Assembly: GCF_012349115.1 (NCBI RefSeq)
Contig: NZ_PQIG01000089.1
Location: 62,001-126,000, forward strand
Length of the DNA stretch: 64,000 nucleotides
From: Rhizobium ruizarguesonis
GTDB lineage: Bacteria > Pseudomonadota > Alphaproteobacteria > Rhizobiales > Rhizobiaceae
Direction: 5' to 3'
Part shown: one piece after another, positions 35,632 through 44,025 of the stretch
Position numbering within the stretch: position 1 is the first letter of the stretch
Layout: each line of letters begins with the position of its first letter
Made by a program: the position numbers and the translations under genes
Notes under the pieces: model-generated
Told to the model about the DNA's origin: nothing
Database searches by the model: none
Seen by the model: only the letters and a program-made list of their open reading frames with translations

Positions 35632-36839
35632 CGCCGATCAATCAACCCATCGCTGAGCAAGGGCGTGTCGTCTCCATCGGAGACTACGTTCGCGGCAACA
35701 TCCGCGAATATGGCATGTTTATCGCGCTTATCGCGATCATGGTGTTCTTCCAGTTTTCGACCGGTGGCGTTCTCTTCAGGCCGCTCAACCTGACAAACAT
35801 CATTCTGCAGAACTCGTTCATCGTCATCATGGCGCTCGGCATGCTGCTGGTGATTGTTGCCGGCCATATCGATCTTTCGGTGGGATCCGTCGTCGGCTTT
35901 ATCGGCGCTATCGCCGGCGTGATGACGGTGCAATGGCACACCAACTATGTCCTGGCGGGTATCGTCTGCCTCGCCATGGGCGCGCTTGTCGGCGGCATCC
36001 AGGGCTATTTCGTCGCTTATCACAAGATCCCGTCCTTCATCGTCACGCTGGCCGGCATGCTGGTCTTCCGCGGCCTGACGCTGTTCGTGATGACGGCATC
36101 GGGGACCGGCACCAGCATCGGTCCTTTCCCGCCGGCATTCCAGCTGATCAGCATCGGCTTCCTGCCGAACGCTTTCGATATGGGCGGCATCAACTCGACC
36201 TCGATCATTCTGACCGTCGTTGGCGCCGTAACCCTCTTCTATCTGGCATGGCGCAAGCGTCTATCGAATGAAAAGCATGGCAATGACGTCGAGCCGCTGG
36301 GCTTTTTCCTCGCCCAGAACGCCCTCGTCACCCTCGCTATTCTGGCGCTCGGCTACCAGCTGTCGATCTATCGCGGCTTCCCGAATGTGCTTATGGTCAT
36401 GCTTGTTCTGGTGGCTGCCTATGCCTTCATTACCCGCCGCACGACGATCGGCCGCCGCATCTACGCCATGGGCGGCAATGAGAAGGCGACGAAGCTTTCC
36501 GGTATCAACACCGAGCGGCTGACCTTCCTGACGTTCGCAAACATGGGCCTGCTTGCCGGACTGGCCGGCCTGATCGTTGCCCTGCGTCTCAACTCGGCGA
36601 CGGCCAAGGGCGGCTTTGGTCTTGAACTCGACGTGATCGCGGCCTGCTTCATCGGCGGCGCATCCGCCCAGGGCGGCGTAGGCAAGGTGACCGGCGCTGT
36701 TATCGGCGCTCTGATCATGGGCATCATGAACAACGGCATGTCGATCCACGGTCTCGGCACCGACTCGCAGCAGATGGTCAAGGGTGCGGTGCTTCTCGCT
36801 GCCGTGTTCTTCGACGTTTACAATAAGAACAAGGGCTGA
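35628..36839 (+). CDS. gguB: Multiple-sugar ABC transporter permease GguB
   Basis: A 403-aa membrane protein with about ten to twelve spans. GHIDLSVGSVVGF near residue 85 and AMGGNEKATKLSGINTERLT near residue 285 are the permease signatures. ATG overlaps the gguA stop in ATGA, so translation is coupled. With GguA and ChvE it imports aldoses such as galactose, glucose, arabinose and xylose. Confidence 0.92.
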   Translation: MTPINQPIAEQGRVVSIGDYVRGNIREYGMFIALIAIMVFFQFSTGGVLFRPLNLTNIILQNSFIVIMALGMLLVIVAGHIDLSVGSVVGFIGAIAGVMTVQWHTNYVLAGIVCLAMGALVGGIQGYFVAYHKIPSFIVTLAGMLVFRGLTLFVMTASGTGTSIGPFPPAFQLISIGFLPNAFDMGGINSTSIILTVVGAVTLFYLAWRKRLSNEKHGNDVEPLGFFLAQNALVTLAILALGYQLSIYRGFPNVLMVMLVLVAAYAFITRRTTIGRRIYAMGGNEKATKLSGINTERLTFLTFANMGLLAGLAGLIVALRLNSATAKGGFGLELDVIAACFIGGASAQGGVGKVTGAVIGALIMGIMNNGMSIHGLGTDSQQMVKGAVLLAAVFFDVYNKNKG

Positions 36840-36881
36840 GCTTAGCTCGGCACCCGCTCGCAGTCATATGAAACCTGAATT

Positions 36882-36901
36882 CCGGCTCCGCATGGAGCCG
36901 G
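36882..36901 (+). terminator. Intercistronic hairpin between gguB and gguC
   Basis: CCGGCTCC pairs perfectly with GGAGCCGG around a GCAT loop. It lacks a T-run and lies in the 96-bp gap before gguC. It may separate transporter and catabolic gene expression. Confidence 0.5.
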
Positions 36902-36935
36902 AGAGGCGTAGCTGTGCCATCGCCAAAGGAAAAGG

Positions 36936-37940
36936 ATGAGTAACGTGCTTATTTCACAGATCAAGGGTGCAAACGGAGAGATCATCGTCGCCGTGCGCGA
37001 GCCGGGCGGCGATGCCAAGTCGGTCAAGAACGCCGTCAGCGTCTATGCGCTGGCGATGGAGGCCGCAGACGGCGGCAAGTCCCTTGCCTCAGTCATCGAA
37101 GCGCATGGCTACGGAGATGCGGTCGATCTTGAAAAGGCCTATGCGGAAGGCCGCTTCCTGCCGCCGATCACCCATCCCGATGCCGCGCACCTGCATCTGA
37201 CCGGCACTGGCCTGACACATTTGGGCTCGGCGGCAACGCGCGATTCGATGCACAAGAAGACCACCGAAGCCGCCGAGGAAACCCTCACGGACTCGATGAA
37301 GATGTTCAAGATGGGCCTCGAGAACGGCAAGCCGAAGGCTGGCGAAAAGGGTGTTCAGCCCGAATGGTTCTACAAGGGTAACGGCTATGGCGCCGCTGCC
37401 CCTGGCGCGCCGCTGGTTTCGCCTTCCTTCGCGCTCGATGGCGGCGAAGAGCCTGAAATGGCCGGCATTTATGTGATCGCCAAGGACGGCTCGCCCTTCC
37501 GCATCGGCTTTGCGCTGTCGAACGAATTTTCCGATCACGTCACCGAGCGGATTAACTATCTCTATCTCGCCCATTCGAAGCTGCGTCCGGCAAGCTTCGG
37601 CCCGGAAATCCGTGTCGGCGCGGCCCCGGAAGATATTCGCGGCACCTCGCGCATCAAGCGCGGCGATAAGGTGATCTTCGAAAAGCCGTTCCTGTCCGGT
37701 GAAGCGAACATGTCGCACACCTTCGCCAATCTGGAATATCACCATTTCAAATATGGCCTCTTCCGTGCTCCAGGCGATGTTCACGTCCATATGTTCGGCA
37801 CGGCGACCCTTTCCTTTGCCGATGGCGTCAAGACCGAAGAGGGCGACGTCTTCGAGATCGAGGTCGGCGAATTCGGCCTGCCGCTCCGCAATCCGCTGAA
37901 GGTGGCGGCCGAGGAAGAGATCGCCGTCAGGCAGCTCTGA
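36936..37940 (+). CDS. gguC: GguC, AraD1/FAH-family protein (probable 2-keto-3-deoxyarabonate dehydratase)
   Basis: A 334-aa protein of the fumarylacetoacetate hydrolase-like superfamily. EWFYKGNGYGAAAPGAPL, GGEEPEMAGIYVIAKDGSP and HSKLRPASFGPEIRVG are conserved in GguC proteins; acidic residues in the central part would bind a divalent metal. GguC homologues are annotated AraD1 and act on L-2-keto-3-deoxyarabonate. That step is exactly between the dehydratase at 39508 and the aldehyde dehydrogenase at 38012, which supports the assignment here. AAGGA precedes the ATG. Confidence 0.8.
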   Translation: MSNVLISQIKGANGEIIVAVREPGGDAKSVKNAVSVYALAMEAADGGKSLASVIEAHGYGDAVDLEKAYAEGRFLPPITHPDAAHLHLTGTGLTHLGSAATRDSMHKKTTEAAEETLTDSMKMFKMGLENGKPKAGEKGVQPEWFYKGNGYGAAAPGAPLVSPSFALDGGEEPEMAGIYVIAKDGSPFRIGFALSNEFSDHVTERINYLYLAHSKLRPASFGPEIRVGAAPEDIRGTSRIKRGDKVIFEKPFLSGEANMSHTFANLEYHHFKYGLFRAPGDVHVHMFGTATLSFADGVKTEEGDVFEIEVGEFGLPLRNPLKVAAEEEIAVRQL

Positions 37941-38011
37941 AATTCAAGACCTGGCCGCATTTGGCGGCCGGATCGTTGCTCGTAAACGGGTAAAGGAGGC
38001 TTGTTAAGCCC

Positions 38012-39445
38012 ATGACCATTTATCAAAACCTGATCGCCGGCGAATGGGTCGGCTCGAACGCGACGAAGAATATCAACCCGTCGGATACGAACGAAGTCGT
38101 CGGCCTCTATGCCGACGGCAGCGCTGATGACACGAGAAACGCCATCGCTGCCGCCAAGGCCGCTTTCCCGGTCTGGTCGCGCTCGGGCATCTGGGAGCGC
38201 CACGTCATCCTGAAGAAGGCTGGCGACGAGATCATGGCGCGCAAGGACGAACTGGGCGCGCTGCTTGCCCGCGAAGAAGGCAAGACGCTGCCGGAAGCGA
38301 CCGGCGAGGTTATCCGCGCTTCGCAGATTTTCGAATTCTTTGCTGGCGAGGCGCTGCGGCTGGCCGGAGAGGTTCTCCCGTCGGTTCGCCCGAATATCGG
38401 CATCGAGATTACCCGCGAGGCTCTCGGCGTCATCGGCATCATCACGCCGTGGAACTTCCCGATCGCCATTCCCGCCTGGAAGATCGCGCCGGCACTCTGC
38501 TACGGCAACACCATCGTCTTCAAGCCGGCCGAACTGGTGCCCGCCTGTTCCTGGGCGATCGTCGATATCCTGCACCGCGCCGGCCTGCCGAAGGGCGTGC
38601 TGAACCTCGTCATGGGCAAGGGCTCGGTGGTCGGCCAGGCCATGCTCGAAAGCCCCGACGTTCACGGCATCACCTTCACCGGTTCCACCGGCACCGGCAG
38701 ACGTGTCGCCGCCGCCTCCATCGAGCATAACCGCAAGTTCCAGCTGGAAATGGGCGGCAAGAACCCGATGGTCGTGCTTGACGATGCCGATCTCAACGTC
38801 GCCGTCGAGGCAGCCGCCAATTCCGGCTTCTTCTCGACCGGCCAGCGCTGCACAGCCTCTTCGCGCCTGATCGTCACCGAAGGCATTCACGACAAGTTCG
38901 TCGCAGCACTCACCGACAAGCTGAAGACGCTGGTCGTCGACAACGCCCTGAAGGCCGGCACTCATATCGGCCCTGTCGTCGATGAGCGGCAGTTGAAGAC
39001 CGATACCGACTATATCGATATTGGCAAGTCGGAAGGCGCCAAACTCGCCTTCGGCGGCGAGGTTATCTCGCGCGACACGCCCGGCTTCTACCTGCAGCCG
39101 ACGCTGTTTACCGAGGCGACCAACCAGATGCGGATTTCGCGCGAGGAGATCTTCGGGCCTGTGGTGTCGGTGATCCGGGCGAAGGATTACGACGAGGCGC
39201 TTGCCATCGCTAACGATACGCCGTTCGGCCTTTCGGCCGGCATCGCCACGACGAGCCTGAAACATGCGACGCACTTCAAGCGCAATTCTGAGGCCGGCAT
39301 GGTGATGGTGAACCTGCCGACGGCAGGCGTCGATTTCCACGTGCCGTTCGGCGGCCGCAAGGGTTCGTCCTACGGTCCGCGCGAGCAGGGCAAATACGCC
39401 GCCGAATTCTACACAACCGTCAAGACCGCCTACACGTTGGCTTGA
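38012..39445 (+). CDS. Aldehyde dehydrogenase, probable alpha-ketoglutarate semialdehyde dehydrogenase
   Basis: A 477-aa NAD(P)-dependent ALDH. The asparagine motif TPWNFPIAIPAWKIAPAL, the cofactor motif TFTGSTGTGRRVAA, the general base ELEMGGKNP-type QLEMGGKNPMVVL, and the catalytic Cys in STGQRCTASSRLI are intact. In the non-phosphorylative pentose pathway this step oxidises 2,5-dioxopentanoate to alpha-ketoglutarate. Its neighbours make that the expected substrate. AAAGGAGG lies upstream of the ATG. Confidence 0.85.
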   Translation: MTIYQNLIAGEWVGSNATKNINPSDTNEVVGLYADGSADDTRNAIAAAKAAFPVWSRSGIWERHVILKKAGDEIMARKDELGALLAREEGKTLPEATGEVIRASQIFEFFAGEALRLAGEVLPSVRPNIGIEITREALGVIGIITPWNFPIAIPAWKIAPALCYGNTIVFKPAELVPACSWAIVDILHRAGLPKGVLNLVMGKGSVVGQAMLESPDVHGITFTGSTGTGRRVAAASIEHNRKFQLEMGGKNPMVVLDDADLNVAVEAAANSGFFSTGQRCTASSRLIVTEGIHDKFVAALTDKLKTLVVDNALKAGTHIGPVVDERQLKTDTDYIDIGKSEGAKLAFGGEVISRDTPGFYLQPTLFTEATNQMRISREEIFGPVVSVIRAKDYDEALAIANDTPFGLSAGIATTSLKHATHFKRNSEAGMVMVNLPTAGVDFHVPFGGRKGSSYGPREQGKYAAEFYTTVKTAYTLA

Positions 39446-39507
39446 GACAAAGGCGATGACCCCAGGCCGTACGAGGCGGTCTGGCGACATCCTGAAGGAT
39501 AGAGACT

Positions 39508-41247
39508 ATGAAAAAGAAAGCGGAATGGCCGCGCAAGCTGAGGTCGCAGGAATGGTACGGCGGTACGAGCCGCGACGTGATCTATCACCGCGGCTGGCTT
39601 AAGAACCAGGGTTATCCCCACGACCTGTTCGACGGCCGGCCGGTGATCGGCATCCTCAACACCTGGTCGGATATGACCCCGTGCAACGGTCATCTCAGAG
39701 AGCTCGCCGAGAAGGTCAAGGCGGGCGTATGGGAGGCTGGCGGTTTCCCGCTTGAGGTGCCGGTGTTCTCGGCATCCGAAAACACCTTCCGCCCGACCGC
39801 GATGATGTACCGCAACCTTGCCGCGCTCGCGGTGGAGGAGGCGATCCGCGGCCAACCGATGGATGGGTGCGTACTGCTGGTCGGCTGCGACAAGACCACG
39901 CCGTCGCTTATCATGGGGGCGGCTTCCTGCGACCTGCCTTCGATCGTCGTCACCGGCGGGCCGATGCTGAACGGCTATTTTCGTGGCGAACGGGTCGGCT
40001 CGGGCACGCATCTGTGGAAGTTTTCCGAAATGGTGAAGGCCGGGGAGATGACGCAGGCCGAATTCCTCGAGGCCGAGGCCTCGATGAGCCGTTCGTCGGG
40101 CACCTGCAACACCATGGGCACGGCCTCGACCATGGCTTCCATGGCCGAGGCGCTCGGCATGGCGCTCTCCGGCAACGCCGCTATCCCGGGCGTCGATTCC
40201 CGCCGGAAGGTCATGGCGCAGCTTACCGGCCGGCGTATCGTGCAGATGGTCAAGGACGACCTGAAGCCCTCCGAGATCATGACGAAGCAAGCCTTCGAGA
40301 ATGCCATCCGCACCAACGCGGCCATCGGCGGTTCGACCAATGCCGTCATCCACCTGCTCGCCATCGCCGGCCGTGTCGGCATCGATCTTTCGCTTGACGA
40401 CTGGGACCGCTGTGGCCGTGACGTGCCGACCATCGTCAACCTGATGCCGTCGGGCAAGTACCTGATGGAGGAGTTCTTCTATGCCGGCGGCCTGCCGGTG
40501 GTTCTGAAGCGCCTCGGCGAGGCGGGTCTCTTGCACAAGGATGCGCTGACGGTATCCGGCGAAACCGTCTGGGACGAGGTCAAGGACGTCGTCAATTGGA
40601 ACGAAGACGTTATCCTGCCGGCCGAAAAGGCGCTGACAGCTTCGGGCGGCATCGTCGTGCTGCGCGGCAATCTCGCGCCGAAGGGCGCGGTGTTGAAGCC
40701 TTCAGCGGCTTCGCCGCATCTTCTGGTGCACCGGGGCAGGGCTGTCGTGTTCGAGGACATCGACGACTACAAGGCCAAGATCAACGACGATAACCTCGAT
40801 ATCGACGAAACCTGCATCATGGTCATGAAGAACTGTGGGCCGAAGGGCTATCCCGGGATGGCGGAGGTCGGCAATATGGGGCTGCCGCCCAAGGTGCTCA
40901 AGAAGGGCATCCTCGACATGGTGCGCATTTCCGACGCCCGCATGTCCGGAACGGCCTACGGTACCGTCGTGCTGCATACATCGCCGGAAGCGGCTGTCGG
41001 CGGGCCGCTGGCGGTCGTGAAAAACGGCGACATGATCGAGCTGGATGTGCCGAACCGTCGGCTGCATCTCGACATTTCCGATGAGGAACTGGCGCGGCGG
41101 CTTGCCGAATGGCAGCCGAACCATGATCTGCCCACATCAGGCTATGCCTTCCTGCATCAGCAGCATGTCGAGGGGGCTGATACTGGCGCCGATCTCGACT
41201 TCCTCAAGGGATGTCGTGGAAACGCGGTCGGCAAGGACAGCCACTGA
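39508..41247 (+). CDS. L-arabinonate dehydratase (IlvD/Edd family)
   Basis: A 579-aa dehydratase. The cysteines that bind the iron-sulfur cluster are visible in MTPCNGH (residue 59), VGCDKTTPS (about 127) and GTCNTMGTAS (about 200). The catalytic serine is in SDARMSGTAYGT (about 480). Length and these positions agree with the structurally characterised R. leguminosarum arabinonate dehydratase as I recall it. It turns L-arabinonate, and probably D-fuconate or D-galactonate, into the 2-keto-3-deoxy acid. The sugar dehydrogenase and lactonase that feed it are not in the window. Confidence 0.9.
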   Translation: MKKKAEWPRKLRSQEWYGGTSRDVIYHRGWLKNQGYPHDLFDGRPVIGILNTWSDMTPCNGHLRELAEKVKAGVWEAGGFPLEVPVFSASENTFRPTAMMYRNLAALAVEEAIRGQPMDGCVLLVGCDKTTPSLIMGAASCDLPSIVVTGGPMLNGYFRGERVGSGTHLWKFSEMVKAGEMTQAEFLEAEASMSRSSGTCNTMGTASTMASMAEALGMALSGNAAIPGVDSRRKVMAQLTGRRIVQMVKDDLKPSEIMTKQAFENAIRTNAAIGGSTNAVIHLLAIAGRVGIDLSLDDWDRCGRDVPTIVNLMPSGKYLMEEFFYAGGLPVVLKRLGEAGLLHKDALTVSGETVWDEVKDVVNWNEDVILPAEKALTASGGIVVLRGNLAPKGAVLKPSAASPHLLVHRGRAVVFEDIDDYKAKINDDNLDIDETCIMVMKNCGPKGYPGMAEVGNMGLPPKVLKKGILDMVRISDARMSGTAYGTVVLHTSPEAAVGGPLAVVKNGDMIELDVPNRRLHLDISDEELARRLAEWQPNHDLPTSGYAFLHQQHVEGADTGADLDFLKGCRGNAVGKDSH

Positions 41248-41280
41248 CAACGTAAATCCAGGATTAGAAATCGATGAAAG

Positions 41281-41305
41281 GCGGGGCATCACCCCGTCTT
41301 TTTCT
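41281..41305 (+). terminator. Terminator of the chvE-ggu-ara operon
   Basis: GCGGGG and CCCCGT form a short GC stem around CATCA, followed by CTTTTTCTTT. It begins about 35 bp after the dehydratase stop, in the right orientation. Confidence 0.75.
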
Positions 41306-41368
41306 TTGCACTTGTTCAAAATGAAGAAATGGCGTTATATTCTGTATAAATGTACAGGAGATATGGTC

Positions 41369-41611
41369 ATGTCTAGGACCGTTGGTGCAGCCGAGTTCAA
41401 GGCGAAATGTCTGAACCTTATCGATCAGATGGGGAAGGACGACGAATCTATCGTCATCACCAAGCGCGGCAGGCCGGTTGCCGTACTTTCGCCGGCACCT
41501 GACACCAGCGGACGCAGAAGTATCATTGGCGCGATGAAGGGCAGCGTATTGCGCTATGACGATCCGCTGTCTCCGGCTGCTGAAGCAGAAGATTGGGACG
41601 CCGTTCGTTGA
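41369..41611 (+). CDS. Phd/YefM-type antitoxin
   Basis: An 80-aa protein with the Phd-fold N-terminus: TVGAAEFKAKCLNLIDQM and IVITKRGRPVAVLSP. The disordered C-terminal tail would bind the toxin. I chose ATG 41369 because AGGAG is eight bases before it; ATG 41363 is too close. A direct or palindromic site (TGTACA near 41351) just upstream may be the self-regulatory operator. The stop overlaps the toxin start. Confidence 0.85.
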   Translation: MSRTVGAAEFKAKCLNLIDQMGKDDESIVITKRGRPVAVLSPAPDTSGRRSIIGAMKGSVLRYDDPLSPAAEAEDWDAVR

Positions 41612-42018
41612 TCGTCATCGACACGCATATCCTCGTCTGGGCAATGCAGGACGATGCGCGCCTCGGATCACAAGCCCGGCGCATCATCGACGAGATGACG
41701 GAGAAAAGCCGGATCCTGGTTTCGGCGATTACACCTTGGGAAATCGCCTTGCTTGTTCAGAAGGGACGCCTGGCGCTCGGCGACGATGTCGGTCGATGGA
41801 TCGATAGCGCATTGTCTCTGCCCGGTATCCAGCTCGCACCGATTGAGCCTTCCATCGCGATAGACAGCGTTCGGCTGCCTGGCGAGTTTCATGCCGACCC
41901 TGCCGACCGCATCATCGCTGCAACAGCCCGCTTTCATCGCGTCCCGTTACTTACGGCCGACCAGGCGATCCTCAGCTACGGCGCGCGCGGGCACCTCCAG
42001 GTTCTTGCAGCGGGGTAG
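41608..42018 (+). CDS. PIN-domain toxin (VapC-like ribonuclease)
   Basis: A 136-aa PIN protein starting at TTG within a TTGA overlap with the antitoxin stop; a TTG at 41593 is the alternative. The acidic active-site residues are in IVIDTHILVW, TPWEIALL, ADPADRIIAATA and LLTADQAI. VapC-family toxins cleave tRNA or rRNA and are held inactive by the antitoxin. The pair stands downstream of a sugar operon with its own probable promoter. Confidence 0.85.
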   Translation: MIVIDTHILVWAMQDDARLGSQARRIIDEMTEKSRILVSAITPWEIALLVQKGRLALGDDVGRWIDSALSLPGIQLAPIEPSIAIDSVRLPGEFHADPADRIIAATARFHRVPLLTADQAILSYGARGHLQVLAAG

Positions 42019-42246
42019 GCTTTGGGTGGAGCCGTCAAGTTGCTGTCTTGGGACGGGGCCATGGTGATCCGGCGGCCCAAAACAATCCCGCTCTTGCCGT
42101 TTGAGACCGCCAGCGCCACACGCCGGAAGCAGGCGGAATTTCGGGACCGTCCGTCTCTATATTCAAGTCCAACATGTTGGTTTCGCGGCGAGCTCGGCAG
42201 CTATTCTATCGGCCCTTCGCAGGGTGCGGTAAAGCTATCTGTACGC

Positions 42247-43071
42247 TCAGCTCTGGCTCTGGCTTTGCATCTGTCCGCCGTCCTCGACCTTCACGGTGAC
42301 CGACAGCGTTTCGCCCGGCGTGCCGATGCGCATGCCTGAAATCGGCGCGGCATCGCGATAGCAGAGACCGGAGGCGACTCTGATGTAGCGCGCATCCGGG
42401 CAGATCTCATTGGCGGGATCGAAGCCGACCCAGCCGAGGCCGGGAATATGGGCCTCGGCCCATGCATGGGTCGCAGCCTGTTCGATCTTTTCTTCCATCA
42501 TCAAATAGCCAGAGATGTAACGCGCCGGCACCTGCAGGGTGCGGGCGGCGGCAATGAAAATATGCGCGTGGTCCTGGCAGACACCGCTCTTCTTCTCCAG
42601 CGCCTGTTCGGCCGTCGTCTCGGTGTTGCTGGTGCCGGGCTTATAGTCGACCGTCTCGTGGATTGCGGCCATCAGCGCGTGCATCCGGGCAAGCTCGTTA
42701 TCGCCACCGACGTCCTTGATCAGTTCCTTGACGAGCTTGCCGCCCTTGGTCAATGGCGTGTCGCGCAGGAAGAGCCAAAGCGGGCAGAAGCCGGTATGCG
42801 GGCCGGTGACGCCGTTGTTGTCCTCCGTCTCGACCGCGCCTTCGGCGAGGATGCGCGTCACATCCTGTTCGCCTTCCAGCGAGACCAGATTAACGTGATT
42901 GCCGTACTGGTCGTCATATTCCACTTCGGGCGTGGCGCCTTCGACGTTCAGCGCCCAGCCGAGCACTTTCTGAGCGGGGCTGGTCGGCGGCGTCAGCCGC
43001 AGCCTTTGCAGCGAGAACTGGGTCGGTCCGTCGTAGCGGTATTCGGTGAGGTGGCTGATCTTCAATCTCAT
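42247..43071 (-). CDS. Transglutaminase-like cysteine peptidase
   Basis: A 274-aa protein with a beta-rich N-terminal transglutaminase domain (LKISHLTEYRYDGP) and a C-terminal papain-like core. The catalytic Cys is in KSGVCQDHAHIFIAAAR near residue 160, His in ATHAWAEAHIPGLGWVGFDP near residue 205, and the Asp in that last block. It is the last gene of an operon with alpha-E and ATP-grasp genes, the set described by Iyer and colleagues as a possible peptide-modifying or peptide-tagging system. Substrate unknown. Confidence 0.88.
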   Translation of the reverse strand: MRLKISHLTEYRYDGPTQFSLQRLRLTPPTSPAQKVLGWALNVEGATPEVEYDDQYGNHVNLVSLEGEQDVTRILAEGAVETEDNNGVTGPHTGFCPLWLFLRDTPLTKGGKLVKELIKDVGGDNELARMHALMAAIHETVDYKPGTSNTETTAEQALEKKSGVCQDHAHIFIAAARTLQVPARYISGYLMMEEKIEQAATHAWAEAHIPGLGWVGFDPANEICPDARYIRVASGLCYRDAAPISGMRIGTPGETLSVTVKVEDGGQMQSQSQS

Positions 43072-43083
43072 ATTGTTATCCGC

Positions 43084-44025
43084 TTATGCATAGAACCGGT
43101 AGCCGTCGGAAATTTCCGCGCCGAGCTTGTTATTGCGCGAGACGAAATCCTCCAGAAACTCGTGCAGGCCCTGATCCATGATATCCCGGATCGCCCTTGT
43201 CTGCAGTGTCTTGCGGATTGAATCCGCGGTATCGTGGGCAGGAAGCCGCTCCTCGTAATCCTGGGCGAGATAGCCGAGATTGCTGACGATCTTCTCGTAG
43301 CAATAGGCAAGCGAGCGCGGCATCTGGACATTGAGGGTCAGGAAGTCGGCGATGTTCATCGCCCGGTATTCGCCGTCATAGGCCCAGCTATAGGCGCGGT
43401 GCGCCGAGACCGAGCGCAGGATTGATTCCCACTGGACGTTGTCGAGAGAGGAACCGACTGATGAAACCGAGGGCAGCAGCACATAATATTTCACGTCGAG
43501 AATGCGGCTGGTATTGTCGGCTCGCTCGATGAAGGTGCCGATGCGGGCAAAATTATAGAGCTCGTTGCGCAGCGTCGAACCATGGAAGGCGCCGCGGATG
43601 AGGCCGGCGCGGCGCTTGATGACATCGATCACCTCTGGCATTTCGGCCGCCTTGACGCGCTTTTCGAGCAGCGACTTCAAGTCGATCCAGCATTCGTTGG
43701 TCGCTTCCCAGGTCTCCCGCGTCAGTGCCGTGCGCACCATACGGGCATTGTTGCGGCCGGAATCGATGCAAGACATGACGCTCGACGGATTGGTGCGATC
43801 ACGCAGGAGATAGTCGATCGCGTCGGCGTTGGTCAGCTTGTTGTGGCCTTCGTCATAAGCCTCGCGCACGCCCGCACTTTGTAGAACGCCATCCCAATTG
43901 TCATCGCCGTTGCTGCTGCGGGTCAGCGACATGCGCAACCCCGCATCGATCAGGCGGGCTATATTTTCGGCGCGCTCGATGTAGCGAAACATCCAGTAGA
44001 GGCCGTTTGCTGTTCTTCCGAGCAT
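43084..44025 (-). CDS. Alpha-E domain protein
   Basis: A 313-aa all-helical protein beginning MLGRTANGLYWMFRYIERAE, the conserved opening of the alpha-E family. The ATG at 44025 overlaps the ATP-grasp stop (TGATG), so the much longer reading to 44499 in another frame is not the real start. Alpha-E proteins always accompany the permuted ATP-grasp and transglutaminase genes. Their exact biochemical role is not settled. Confidence 0.88.
   Translation of the reverse strand: MLGRTANGLYWMFRYIERAENIARLIDAGLRMSLTRSSNGDDNWDGVLQSAGVREAYDEGHNKLTNADAIDYLLRDRTNPSSVMSCIDSGRNNARMVRTALTRETWEATNECWIDLKSLLEKRVKAAEMPEVIDVIKRRAGLIRGAFHGSTLRNELYNFARIGTFIERADNTSRILDVKYYVLLPSVSSVGSSLDNVQWESILRSVSAHRAYSWAYDGEYRAMNIADFLTLNVQMPRSLAYCYEKIVSNLGYLAQDYEERLPAHDTADSIRKTLQTRAIRDIMDQGLHEFLEDFVSRNNKLGAEISDGYRFYA

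Noticed and set aside
37781..39490. 569-codon minus-strand frame over the aldehyde dehydrogenase
   Set aside because: A shadow of the plus-strand gene, whose active-site motifs are intact.
42022..42339. 105-codon frame after the toxin gene
   Set aside because: No ribosome site, unusual composition, and overlap with the transglutaminase 3' end.
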